From NCBI GenBank assembly GCA_032433595.1, contig JASWJB010000175.1, forward strand, positions 1 through 64,000: DNA of 64,000 nucleotides. The letters are read 5' to 3'. A model generated the notes under the pieces. It had not been told where the DNA came from. It did not search any database and saw only the letters and a program-made list of their open reading frames with translations. Each line of letters starts with the position of its first letter. The first letter of the stretch is position 1. Origin of the DNA: Conoideocrella luteorostrata (lineage: Eukaryota; Ascomycota; Sordariomycetes; Hypocreales; Clavicipitaceae). The translations under genes were made by a program, and so were the position numbers. Positions 1 through 10,045 of this stretch are shown here, in pieces.

Positions 1-263
1 ATTTGTATGATAATTTAGGTGGCGAGGCTTCTGACGCGTTGTGAGGAGCAAGTGAGGTACCGCGCTCGTACCTGTGTTGTGGTGGGTCCGCCTGGCTCCA
101 CTGCAGTCCTCGGCGGTCAAAGGGATAGATAGCCATACTCCGTACACCATTTGCATAACACGATACATGACTTGATGGCAACCACAAAGCTCTAATCGTA
201 AATCTTGCCTCCTCTACTCACAAGCATTCCATTGTTTTCACTCAGCCCACCCCACTCACCAAC
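1..263. other. Promoter region of the aldolase-like gene
   Basis: Contains one exact TACTCCGTA at 136-144. No gene seen. Confidence 0.5.
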
Positions 264-1136
264 ATGGCACGCTCTCTCCAAGGCAACAAACTCACCCAAA
301 TCCTCAATCACGCTTCCGACAATAACTACGCTGTCGCAGCAACATGCTGTTACAACCTCGAAGGCATCCTCGCGACCGTTCGCGCAGCTGAGGCCCAGAA
401 TTCGCCTGCCATCATCCAGCTTTTTCCCTGGGCCATCGAATTCGCCTCGGGCCTGCTCGTCCACGCTGCCGCCGAGGCATGCGCCAACGCCTCCGTGCCC
501 GTCGGCTTACACATGGACCACGCGCAATCGCCCGAAATCATCAAAAGGGCGGCCAACATGGGCGGCTTCGACGGCATTATGGTAGACATGAGCCACTACT
601 CCAAGGAGGAAAACATGAGCAAGACCCGCGAGCTCGTGCAGTACTGCCATGAGAGGGGGATCATCACTGAGGCGGAGCCGGGACGCATCGAGGGCGGTGA
701 AGACGGCGTGGCGGACACGGCTGATTTGGAGGCCGTGCTCACTACGCCGGAGCAGGCTGAGGAGTTCCTGGCTCTTGGTATAGATTGGCTGGCGCCGGCG
801 TTCGGGAACGTCCATGGGCAGTATGGAGCAAAGGGGCCGAAGCTGGATTATGAGCGGCTGAGGAGGATACGGGAGACTACCAGGGGGAGGGTGCATCTGG
901 TGCTTCATGGGGCGAATGGGTTTGATGAAAAGCTGTTCAGGGAGTGTATTGAGTGTGGTATGGTGAAGTGTAATATCAACGATGCGCTGAACGGGGAGTG
1001 GAAGAAGGTGTTGAGGGAGAGGGTGGATGCGGTGCCGCTGACAGGGTTGATTGAGGAAGGAACCTTGGCGATGCAGAAGGCTATTGAGAGACATATGATT
1101 TGGATGGGATCCGCGGGGAAGGCTTCAGAGTCATGA
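264..1136 (+). CDS. Class II fructose-bisphosphate aldolase-like protein
   Basis: Single-exon gene of 290 residues. It belongs to the zinc-dependent class II aldolase family (fructose-/tagatose-bisphosphate aldolase type), TIM-barrel enzymes that cleave or form a C-C bond next to a phosphorylated ketose. Visible family landmarks are the HMDHA segment near residues 83-87 (catalytic Asp and first zinc His), EAEPGRIEGGEDG near 140-155, NVHG near 188 and VLHGANG near 217, which supply the other metal and phosphate contacts. It is shorter and more divergent than glycolytic Fba1 (about 360 aa), so a role in a sugar or sugar-acid side pathway is inferred rather than glycolysis. The start is the first ATG after a pyrimidine/A-rich leader. 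The neighbour at 1349-2387 converges on it and is also a sugar-acid type enzyme. The exact substrate is unknown. Confidence 0.88.
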   Translation: MARSLQGNKLTQILNHASDNNYAVAATCCYNLEGILATVRAAEAQNSPAIIQLFPWAIEFASGLLVHAAAEACANASVPVGLHMDHAQSPEIIKRAANMGGFDGIMVDMSHYSKEENMSKTRELVQYCHERGIITEAEPGRIEGGEDGVADTADLEAVLTTPEQAEEFLALGIDWLAPAFGNVHGQYGAKGPKLDYERLRRIRETTRGRVHLVLHGANGFDEKLFRECIECGMVKCNINDALNGEWKKVLRERVDAVPLTGLIEEGTLAMQKAIERHMIWMGSAGKASES

Positions 1137-1348
1137 TAAAAAAAATGCACATAGAGTTATATGCAGCTGGTATTTATATCCCCCACAGAAGGATTCACTT
1201 CGCGACACTCTCAATCTACGTCTGGAGTGTTAGTCACTTCTGGATTAATATGCGAGTCTTAACATTGATTAATTTCGTGAGCCTCCGTACATACTTATAC
1301 TTGAAATATCAACCAATACAAGAATCCATCCGCATCTTTTGTTGCTCT

Positions 1349-2387
1349 TCATCGCCCCTCAAGCCCTTTCTTAAAGTCTCTCACAATGTCATCAAAGCTC
1401 TCATCCCGCTTAAACCCCAGCCCCAAAGCCCTTGCATTATCAAACCTCGTCGGCCACGAGTACAAAATGGGCTTCAGCGCCTCATCGTCCTCCTCCCTCA
1501 GCAACTGCAGCTTATCCTCGCCGCCCACCCTCGCCAGCGAGTCCATCATGTCTTGCACCGACACCCCCATCCCCGGTGCGTTCAGCACGCGATTGTACAC
1601 CGGCAGAGCATCCCTCTTCAGCGTCAGCGCATGCAGGAGGTTCTGCACCAGCACCCTCGGCGAGCACAGCCAGTGCCTAAAGCTGCGGTCCTTGAGGGGG
1701 ATCACACACGGGAGACCTTGCATGGGCTCGCGGATCATGCCGGACAGGAAGGAGGATGCCGCGGCTGTGGGGGCTCCTGGCCGCACAGATATGGTGGGCA
1801 GCCGAAGGATGAGACCGTTTATGAAGCCGAGGCGGGTGTACTCGTTGAGGAGGTACTCGCACATCATTTTCTCGGTGCCGTAGGAGGATTCCGGAGTCGG
1901 GTGCATGGATTCGTCGACGGGTTCGGTGAACTCCCCCCCGTAGACGGCTTGGCTGGACGTGAAGATGACTTGTACGCCGGGACAGGTTCTCCGAAGAACG
2001 TCCAGGAGAGCTCGAGTTGCGTCAAAGTTGACTCTCATACCTGCAAGAGACGTCTGGTGAGAACAGAACATCTTCAACACTAATTTCGTTTTCTCGCATC
2101 TCCTCCACACAAAACTTACCGAGTTCAAAGTCGGCCTCGGCGCCGGCCGACATGATGCCGTGAAAAACATATGCCGCGTCCAAGTCCTTGTCCACCACGG
2201 CATCAGAACCAGTCAGAAGGTCAGTCTTGATCGACTTGGCGTTCTGGGGAAACCTGACGCCTTTTGGAATCGGGGGTTCAATAATGTCCGTAAGGATGAG
2301 TGTGTGAGACCCTTGCTCATCGTTAAGAAGCGTCTGGGCCACAAGTTGGCCGATGAAGCCCGCCGCGCCGGTAATGAGCACACGCAT
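1349..2387 (-). CDS. NAD-dependent epimerase/dehydratase family protein, D-erythronate dehydrogenase-like
   Basis: Two exons on the minus strand, 2387-2120 and 2040-1349, give 319 residues. The 79 nt intron starts GTAAGT and ends TTGCAG, and the join restores one frame. It is an extended short-chain dehydrogenase: the N-terminus has the Rossmann motif TGAAGFIG (residues 6-13), a catalytic Ser lies in IFTSSQAVYGG and the Tyr/Lys pair in SSYGTEK. The overall pattern, including LRLPTISVRPG and FRHWLCSPR, resembles bacterial DenD-type D-erythronate dehydrogenases, which oxidise C2 of four-carbon sugar acids with NAD. The substrate is inferred from similarity only. It lies tail-to-tail with the class II aldolase-like gene, 212 bp apart, so the two may act in one catabolic route. 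Confidence 0.85.
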
Positions 2388-5139
2388 TATGAGTAGTTGG
2401 ATTTAGTAGATCAATACGCAAGGTTGACGATGAAATATGAGCGAAGAGTGAGAATAAGGGCGATTTGACTCGCCGATATTTATCTCGACATGCTTGGGCT
2501 CATTCATGACGGTTCGTCGGCGGCAGTGAGTACGATTACTGTGGCCAACTGTTCGGGGTTGTGTCCGCTCTAATCCCCCACGGTGCCCCGCGATACCCCA
2601 CGATGCGCGATGTGGCGCCGCCAACATGGAATTCTGTACGGAGTACGGAGTACAACTACCCGGTACTTGCAACATGTTACTTACTGAAATTGTTCCGGTA
2701 ATGGAGGAACTTCATGCTTAGATACTCTTATTGACTTGCCGAGATTAGTACGGATTCACCAGTACCGCTGCACAGCCGGAAAGAGGCTCAACGAAAAAGT
2801 GAAGCTATTTTATTGCTTCTCAAATCCGTACAGCACACTCAATTAAGACTAGCGCGACTAAATATGTGACTGTTGCCGACTCAAAACTACAAGAGACTGT
2901 AGTTGAATTATTGTTTTCGACTGCAACTACAAGCTGCCCGGACATCGTGCTAGCTTTGAAGCCAAGCCTGACACCAAGCGTGCACATAAAGGTCTGGTTC
3001 GATTGTGTTTGGGAGGTTCTCGACGAGGATAGCCTCCCACGATGCGCTTGACTGCTTATTGCATTGACGCAATCATTGTGACAATTGCGGTACAGTGCGG
3101 CAACTGATGGATGCACAACAATTTTAAGGTCTACCGCACTGCCTCATTTCCGCAGTGCTACAGTATCCCCATGGAGCATTAGAGCCGGCAGATACCAAGG
3201 ATGACAAGATATTGACACAGAATCTCATCGTCGTAGCCGCCGTGCCAATCTCCCCAAATCGCAGCATCCCGCATCACTGCCGATACCGATAACGCCTGTG
3301 TACTCCGTACTCTCATTGGATAAGCCTCCGTAACACAGAATGAACATCGCAATCAAGATGTGATAATGGTCGGCATATCGGCATATGTGACACAAGGCAA
3401 GCACGCAAGGCTTCCTTCCTTCCTGAGTGACAATATCTGCATGGTCCGCATGACGCCGGCAACGATATCGGACTGGAGGTTTTCACATCTGGTTTGAGAC
3501 ATTCAAGGAAGGGACATTCAAGGAAGGGCCGAAATCGACCGATGCACCACCGCCTGAACGCCACAAACTGACAAAATGCAAGCCATGTCACATTCACACA
3601 ATTTCGTACCCTTCATGAAGATGAAGTTACTGCTCCGTATACATGCAAAACGTGCGCTCGTATCGCTAATGTGATTCGCACGATGCCTGTGCATGGGATA
3701 CCGGGTATTGGCCACGCCTCAACGAGGCGGTGACCAGACGCTGGTTATGATAGTGACGGCCAAAATAAATGATTGCCCCGTGACAAGCGAGCGAGCGAGC
3801 GAGAAAGTACTTTGCGAACGGGGACAATGAGCGAGCCAGCTGATTTCCTGCGGGTTTGCCCATAAGCCAGCCACTCGTCAGCCAGGAATGTTTTGACTAA
3901 CGCCGACAAGCTGAAGAAGCATCCGGGTCACCCCCGTCACGACGATCTGAGGCAAGATATCACGGTCGCGCCAACTCCGTACTCCGTACATGATGTACAT
4001 GCAAGCTGACAGCTAACTAGGTACTCCGCAGTAATTGCATTGTCCATATGGGGGGACTGGGCTGCCAGTCTTGAGATCTCCAGCTGGTAAGCCGATCCCT
4101 TGCATGTTCTCTCCCAAGGTGCTGGATTAGTTCGTTAGTCAGTGTCTCGAGGCGTTCATCTAGTTAGGATCCCTTGTTCCCCTCGACTTGTACGACTTCC
4201 ATTGCCATTTTAGACCTCGAACAAACGTCCAATACAGTGGCTGTGTCTAAATTGGTGTCAATGCGAAATACTCCGTACCCAGCTGCCTATCAGGGTCACT
4301 GTCAAAAGCGTCAGAAAATCTGGATACCTGCCTGTCCAGCCCGACCCCATCTCTATCCAAGGCGCGCCATGTCGTTCAGGCCTTATCTCGGTTTGGCCAC
4401 TAAAAGTTTCGTTGAGGCCGAGAAGGAGCAATGCCTGTGCATAGCCTCGTCGCAAATCATCCATAGTTGCTGCGCGGGACGACTTCCAGACGCAATTATC
4501 GAGGCGACTGACACCCATTAATGGGCCGAGCGATCTTCCCCTTCACACCCCTTCCGCCGTCCCAAGATCACGCAAACTTAATACCTAATAACTATATGCT
4601 GCTTGCTGCTTTATAATTGCTGTCTGTAACGTCAGATGCCCAAAGGGTCTTTTTGCGGACGCGGACTCCGTTCCCCAAGGCTCCAGGCCGTCGCCGGACG
4701 TTTTAGCTCGAGTCAACGCGTCGCCTAAATAGACTAAACTCAATGTGTTACAGCTGTATTGTAAACCACGAAGCCACCGAATGTTCCAAAACATTTCTTA
4801 ATTCATGTTTTACTTCGAAGCGTATTTTGCACAGCACTACCACACAGCCAAACTCTACACTTGCTCTGCGAGAGGGTAGGTAGGCATTGGCTTGGAACTG
4901 ACGAGAATGCGACATCATAAACGAACACTCGTGTATATATACTGGACGACCCTTCCGTGAAGTCCGGCATGAAAAAACGAAAATAAAACAAAAAAACGTC
5001 TTCTGCAACACCCAATATAGTAAATATTCTATTTAATCCGTCCGGGCTGGCTACCGCACATCTTCTCTTCACCAACCTTGTTCATATAGTTAAAAGTCCT
5101 TTTTAAGACAAACGCACAACCAAACCCCATATCTTAACA
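2388..5139. other. Gene-poor intergenic region
   Basis: About 2.7 kb without a coding region I can support. Open frames here are under 120 codons, lack recognisable domains and lack splice-linked continuations. It holds five exact copies of the TACGGAGTA/TACTCCGTA 9-mer (2637, 2644, 3301, 3980 and 4269), two of them overlapping, and a short GCGA-rich simple repeat near 3787-3802. Confidence 0.6.
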
Positions 5140-5564
5140 ATGGTTCGCCTTTCGGCACTCGCACTTCTGGCTTGTTCGTTTGTCGCCGCTCTCTGCCACC
5201 GAACTCATTGCCCTGTAACTAACACTGTCAATTAGTCACTGCGTCCATCTCGGCGGCTCCGGCTCCGCACGAAGGCCACGAGGAGGCAAATGAGCAAATC
5301 GTCGACTTCAATGGCAAACCGCTGTCCAAGGAGAAAGCAGCAGAGTTCCTCAAGACAATTGACGAGGGCAGGAAGACGTTCGACCAGATTGTAGCGTCGT
5401 TTGACGAGAAGCAGCAGAAATTGTATCAAAATCTGACCGTCATTATGGCGAGGGAGGACGAGCTTCTTAGCGTTCCGAAAGGCCCTCTAGGAAATTCTAC
5501 AAACTCTAAGAACTCTACGAACTCATCCTTTAATTCTAGAGTAGTGAAGCTCAATCGGGGTTAG
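5140..5564 (+). CDS. Small secreted protein, hypothetical (effector-like)
   Basis: Two exons, 5140-5173 and 5236-5564, encode 120 residues. The 62 nt intron begins GTTCGT, has a CTAAC branch site and ends ATTAG; only this donor keeps the frame. The first ~18 residues (MVRLSALALLAF then TASISA) are a clear signal peptide with a predicted cleavage near APAP. The mature protein is acidic and helical, rich in Glu, Lys and Gln, with no cysteine. It ends in a short Asn/Ser/Thr repeat (GNSTNSKNSTNSS) holding several N-glycosylation sequons. No known family was recognised. It sits alone in a gene-poor, motif-rich region upstream of a transposon, a typical place for fungal secreted effector candidates, but that role is inference. 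Confidence 0.6.
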
Positions 5565-6558
5565 AATATGTTAGACAGGCTAGGCTCAGTGACACGATAT
5601 AATTTTCGAAAGTTAACGAGCCCCATCATATGACGGCTTATATAGTCAATTAAACTTCAAACCCTCGCGCAACTCATCAGTGCTTCTTAAATATGTCTTC
5701 TTGTTGTGCTAGATGGTCCTGTTCCTTCTGTCTTAGGAACCACTGCTTACAATATTGCTTAGATAGGTATCATAGTTACCTCATTACGGTATTGCTAGGG
5801 CGAGCTGAAAGACTAACGCCAACACCATTACGTGCTACATGTGCATGCCGTAGCAGGATACACTCTGCTGCGCGTCAAACAACAAGGGCAGTAAGCGACG
5901 GCACGACTGTGAATCGTCCGTCACGCATGCGGCAAAGGAAGAGTCCGTCCTGCGGGTAGATGCATCAGGGCGTCCAGGGTCACGACCAGGTTCGAAGCCG
6001 CGCTCATAATTTTGAGGCTTCGTGAGGCTGAATGACCTCTTATCAAGAGCGGGTCATAAGTAGTACAATGGATGAATGACAGCGAGGCTAGGCCAATCTT
6101 CAGCGTCAGAGTGTCCGCGGAGCACGCAGCAAGCATCTGCGTAGTACTCCGTAGTATTGTACAATATTTCGTTCTTCGTGGCCGGTGGACCGTTGACAGC
6201 CGCATTTGGTACGGGAGAGCGGGTATGTGAGCGGATCCCTGGCTAGGGCTGGTGAAACCATGATGGATGACATGGAGTAGCTTCCAGACTGGGCCAGCTG
6301 TCAATTCCCCCTGCTGAGTTGCCGTGGTTGCTTGCGTGAAGAACCGAATGCTGAAAGGCGTGATGGGCTCTCAAAAATGGAATCAATAATTTGGTATGGA
6401 TCAACTTGGTCACCTAGCCCATGGGTGGAGCAAAGCTGGAAATATAACAATCTTCCGCTTCGGTGATAACCGCAACAAGACAAAGCGCAAGCCAAGGAAC
6501 TAAATGCCCCGACAAAGACTAGATAATGAAAAATAGCGCCTCTATCGCGCCGACTGTC
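5565..6558. other. Intergenic and left flank of transposon
   Basis: No confident gene. One exact TACTCCGTA copy lies at 6145. Minus-strand open frames at 6304-5921 and 6564-6301 may be the displaced downstream part of a gene split by the transposon (see the pseudogene entry). Confidence 0.45.
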
Positions 6559-6669
6559 GGGCAAGCAAACATCGAGCCCGCGATTTCAAATAGCAAACCC
6601 GACCTAACCCAAAACGCGTTAAGTACTCCACCACCCATTTCAGGGGAGGAAGTACCTTTTTTGTTTCTA
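6559..6669 (+). repeat. Left terminal inverted repeat of the MULE
   Basis: About 110 bp matching the reverse complement of 9415-9525 with few mismatches and small indels. One local difference is at about 6593, where the left copy reads GCAAACCCGACC and the right copy TCGAGCCCGACC. Preceded directly by CCGACTGTC at 6550-6558. Confidence 0.9.
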
Positions 6670-6904
6670 ACCTCGTCATTAGACTCGCGCTGCACGCGTT
6701 GAACGCTCACAACGGCGCGCGTGCAACGCACTTTTCAACGCACTTTGCAGTGCACTTTTCAACACACTACACATCACTAAGAGCCTCACTTCCTGCCGCC
6801 CTTTGCCTCTCTTTTTCACTATGGAATGTCCTATTCAGCAGCAAGAATTCCTTACTATTAAAGACGCATTTAATGCTTTCAAGGATTATCAGGGATTAGA
6901 GGGG

Positions 6905-9005
6905 TTCGCTATTGCTAAGGCTAGCTATTATTAAAGCCTACGATCCAGCGTGAAGACTATTGTTAGAGTTTAATGCTAAAGAAGCGGCACTTATTAACCT
7001 TCCCCTTTAAATACAGGTATTTATAAGAGTTCTATAAAGAAAATAAATTACTTCTTTTAAGCTATAATTTAATTAATTAAAGACTATTAATCTTATAAAA
7101 TTTATATACACTAGGCTAGTTATAATTACAAGGAAATAAAAAACTCTATAGCCTTAAGCTAGCTATAACTTTAAAGTTAAGAAAAATTTAGAACTAAAAG
7201 GATTTAAATAATAATTTTAATTAAAAGCTAGAACAAGAGATTAACTTTAAAGGAAGTTACTTACTAAATTAGGTATAAGTATTCTAAAATCCTTATTAAT
7301 AATATAAATATATTTTTTATTTAGCATTAACTTTAACTTTATAAATATAGCCCTAGAATATTAACACAAGCCTTTATTAAGCTTTTAAATAAAAATAACT
7401 ATATTTTTTATAAAGTAATTAATTATAAGCCTTCTAGGAAAATCTAGTAAGTGTTTTAGGTATATAAGGAATCCCTTTAGTATTAAAAGCAAAACTAAGA
7501 GCTATTATAAATAAATAATATATATAAGGTAAATTACTTTAATTTACCTTTATTATAAGTTACTAGTGTTATAGCTTTTTATATAACCTTTAATACTACC
7601 TTTAGTTTTACTATAAAGGAAGATATTTTTACCTTTAAGTAGCTTATTATATAGCTTTATAAGGCAATATAACTTATAATAATTAAGCTCCCTTAAGTTA
7701 TTATTATAGATTTTAATATTACTCTTAAGAAAGCTTTTATAAATATTATTTTATTAGCTTAATAGTAAATTTATAAGTAACACTTACTTTAGAATATTAT
7801 GCTTAATATTATAAAGAAGTAAATTAAAACCCTTAATAACTATAATATTCTAGTGCTAATAAAAAAGCAAAAAAAAGATAATAATATATATTATTATACT
7901 CTAAATTATAAAGATAATTAAGTAAAGATTAATTTATCCTTAGTAATAAATTCTATTAAAATTAATTAATAAGTTATAGTAGTAATTTCTTCTCTAGGAG
8001 TATTATTAATTAAAGGATTAGCTAAGATAGTGTTTAGGCTTTATAATGCTTAGATTATAGTTATATACTAACCTATAAAGGAGGTATTTTTTAAAGAGTA
8101 AAATAAGCTATATATAGAATTCTATAAGTAGTAGCGTAAGTTTAATATTATTTCTTATAGCTTCCTTTATTAATACTAATAATAATAATCCTTACTTACC
8201 TTAAAAATATATATCTTAAATAGTATTATAAATTTATAATATTTATAATAAAAGGCTATTAAAATTTTAGAATCTTAAGTACCTTTTATATTAAGGGCTT
8301 ATATAATAAGCTAAAAGTACTCCTTATAAATTAATTTACTAACCTCTTTAAGCTTTAAGTTATTATTTAGAAGCTTATAAAAAGTTAGTATACTTAGTAT
8401 AATTAAAAGTTTAAGCATAAATTTAGTACTTATATTATAAATTAAAATAACTACTTAATTTTATAGAATTTAGTTTATAAACTAAGTAAAATTATAGTTA
8501 AGAAAGTAATTAAGTAAGTTATTTTAGCTAAAGATAAGGCTAAGAGCAAAATTCTTACTATAACTTATATAGGAATATTTAATAAGTAATAAGAAATTCC
8601 TTACTATTATATAATTTTAATACTTATAAAGACTAATAATATATTATAGTTAACTAACTTTAATATATATTAATAGCTTAAGGCAATTAATAATAAAGAA
8701 TTACACTAAATTAAAGCTATAAATAAGCTAAATCCTAATATTATTATAAGATTTATAAGAAATAGCTTTATTAATATATTTTTAATAATAATACTAATAA
8801 GTAGAATTTATAATAGCCTTAAGTAAGTGTAATATTTAGTAGCTACTATAGTAGAATTATAGAGGCCTTCTTTAACAAGGGTATTATTAGTTATAAGTAA
8901 TATAATAAGAGTATCTTTAAGAGGTAGTTATAAAAGTAGCAGTTAGTAGAATATAATAGCAGGCATTAATAATAGAATTAATTAGCTATTTTAGATAATT
9001 TAATA
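6905..9005. repeat. AT-rich, RIP-like mutated tract inside the transposon
   Basis: Roughly 2.1 kb dominated by TA, AA and TT steps with almost no CA, TG or CG, and stops in all frames. The edges are abrupt: normal composition returns within a few tens of bases at both ends. This is the signature of repeat-induced point mutation acting on a duplicated sequence. Dinucleotide indices were judged by eye, not computed. Confidence 0.75.
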
Positions 9006-9414
9006 AACCTTATAGCAGGCATTGCAATACGCCTTATAACACTACTCACAATAAGCCTTACTGCCGTTAGTGTAATATCTTTAGCCTTAAATAACACCTT
9101 AGGGAGCACCTCACTATATTATAGCACCGCCTACTATACCTATATACAATTCTGGGCCTGTTATAAGTAATACCGCCTCTGCCGTTGCGGCATACCCTCC
9201 ACAGCGTCCGCCGCAGATTAGAGGATTTATGCCACCGCCGCCGTCAGAGCAGCCTCACTACTATCAATAGCTTCAATAATACTACTATTTTAGATGAATT
9301 GCTGGATCCCACAATACTACTAGAAACGCATATATTACCGCCTGGCGATGCTCCAGTCCAGAGGAAAGGCCGCGACGCGGCAGCTAGCCACGCGTTGAAC
9401 ACTGCTGACATGGC

Positions 9415-9525
9415 GAGAAACATAAAAGGTACTTCCCCCCCTGGAGTGGGTGGTGGAGTACTTAACACGTTTTGGGTTAGGTCGGGCTCGATATTTGAAA
9501 TCGCGGGCTCGATGTTTGCTTGCCC
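9415..9525 (-). repeat. Right terminal inverted repeat of the MULE
   Basis: Inverted copy of the left repeat, followed directly by the second CCGACTGTC at 9526-9534. It keeps higher GC than the interior, so it escaped the mutation that destroyed the middle. Confidence 0.9.
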
Positions 9526-10045
9526 CCGACTGTCCCTGAAAGTGTCAGTGCTAGCACTCCGTTCTCCGGACTATGACCGCGCACAACCAAAAATGCCAAT
9601 GCAGGTTAAAACTAGCGCCAAGCCTGACTCTGTGCAATAGTGTCTCGGACTGCAATTCGCCAAGGTGGTAAGCATCAACGGTGAGCAAGAAGCCCACGAT
9701 AATAATGATAGCCAGTGAGGTGAGCCACAGGGGCACGCCAACGGCAGGATGCCCCGATTTGTTGTTTGTGTCTGATTCGCCGCCCGCCATGCTCTCGCTT
9801 CCGTCACTGCTGAACCGTCGCCAGAAAAGATACCAGCCAAAGGCCACCAGATCAGGCATCCAGAGTAGTACCCAGTTCGAGCGGGCACCACCACTTATTC
9901 TGGGATGCCAATACGAGGCGCTACCGGGGAGCCTGCAGCCTGCAAACCCGCTAGACAAGGTGCCCAGCAGTGGACAGCTGAGTCTGCGGCACACGGAGCC
10001 GGTTCGACCGGAATCTGAGACCCAGCTGTCGCGGCCCACGGTCAA

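Larger units (their letters stand above)
6559..9525. mobile_element. Mutator-like (MULE-type) DNA transposon, interior RIP-degraded
   Basis: A 2967 bp element. Its ends are long, imperfect terminal inverted repeats of about 110 bp (6559-6669 and 9415-9525), both beginning GGGCAAGCAAACATCGAGCC when read inward. It is flanked by a perfect 9 bp direct duplication, CCGACTGTC, at 6550-6558 and 9526-9534. Long TIRs with 9 bp duplications are the hallmark of the Mutator superfamily. Near the left end, an ATG at 6821 opens a frame of about 37 codons (MECPIQQQEF...) before stops. Near the right end, codons around 9020-9070 read like a C-x2-C...HN...C zinc-knuckle remnant followed by a Pro-rich tail. 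The middle, about 6905-9005, is extremely AT-rich and full of stops, as expected after C-to-T mutation on both strands. It is not functional. The superfamily assignment rests on TIR and duplication structure more than on protein. Confidence 0.85.
6301..10045 (-). pseudogene. Possible membrane-protein gene split by the MULE insertion
   Basis: On the minus strand, the frame from 10045 contains a hydrophobic segment (LTSLAIIIIVGFLLTVDAYH, about 9716-9657) and ends near the transposon. A good 49 nt intron candidate (GTGCGC donor, CTGAC branch, TTTCAG acceptor) sits just before the target duplication. Using it, and removing the transposon plus one duplication, the reading frame passes directly into 6558-6301, which carries a second hydrophobic segment (YLVFVGAFSSLACALSCC). 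This suggests one gene with the transposon in a coding exon. The family is unrecognised, the true start is unclear, and chance frame continuity is about one in three. Confidence 0.35.

Noticed and set aside
507..1094. 195-codon minus-strand frame
   Set aside because: Antisense shadow of the aldolase-like gene.
1100..2083. 327-codon plus-strand frame
   Set aside because: Antisense to the spliced dehydrogenase gene, with no domain of its own; GC-rich coding DNA often leaves the opposite strand open.
3787..3802. GCGA-type short repeat
   Set aside because: Too short to be more than a simple-sequence run.
6905..9005. AT-rich block as a centromere piece or mitochondrial DNA insert
   Set aside because: It is bounded by inverted repeats and a target-site duplication, so it is the mutated interior of a transposon.
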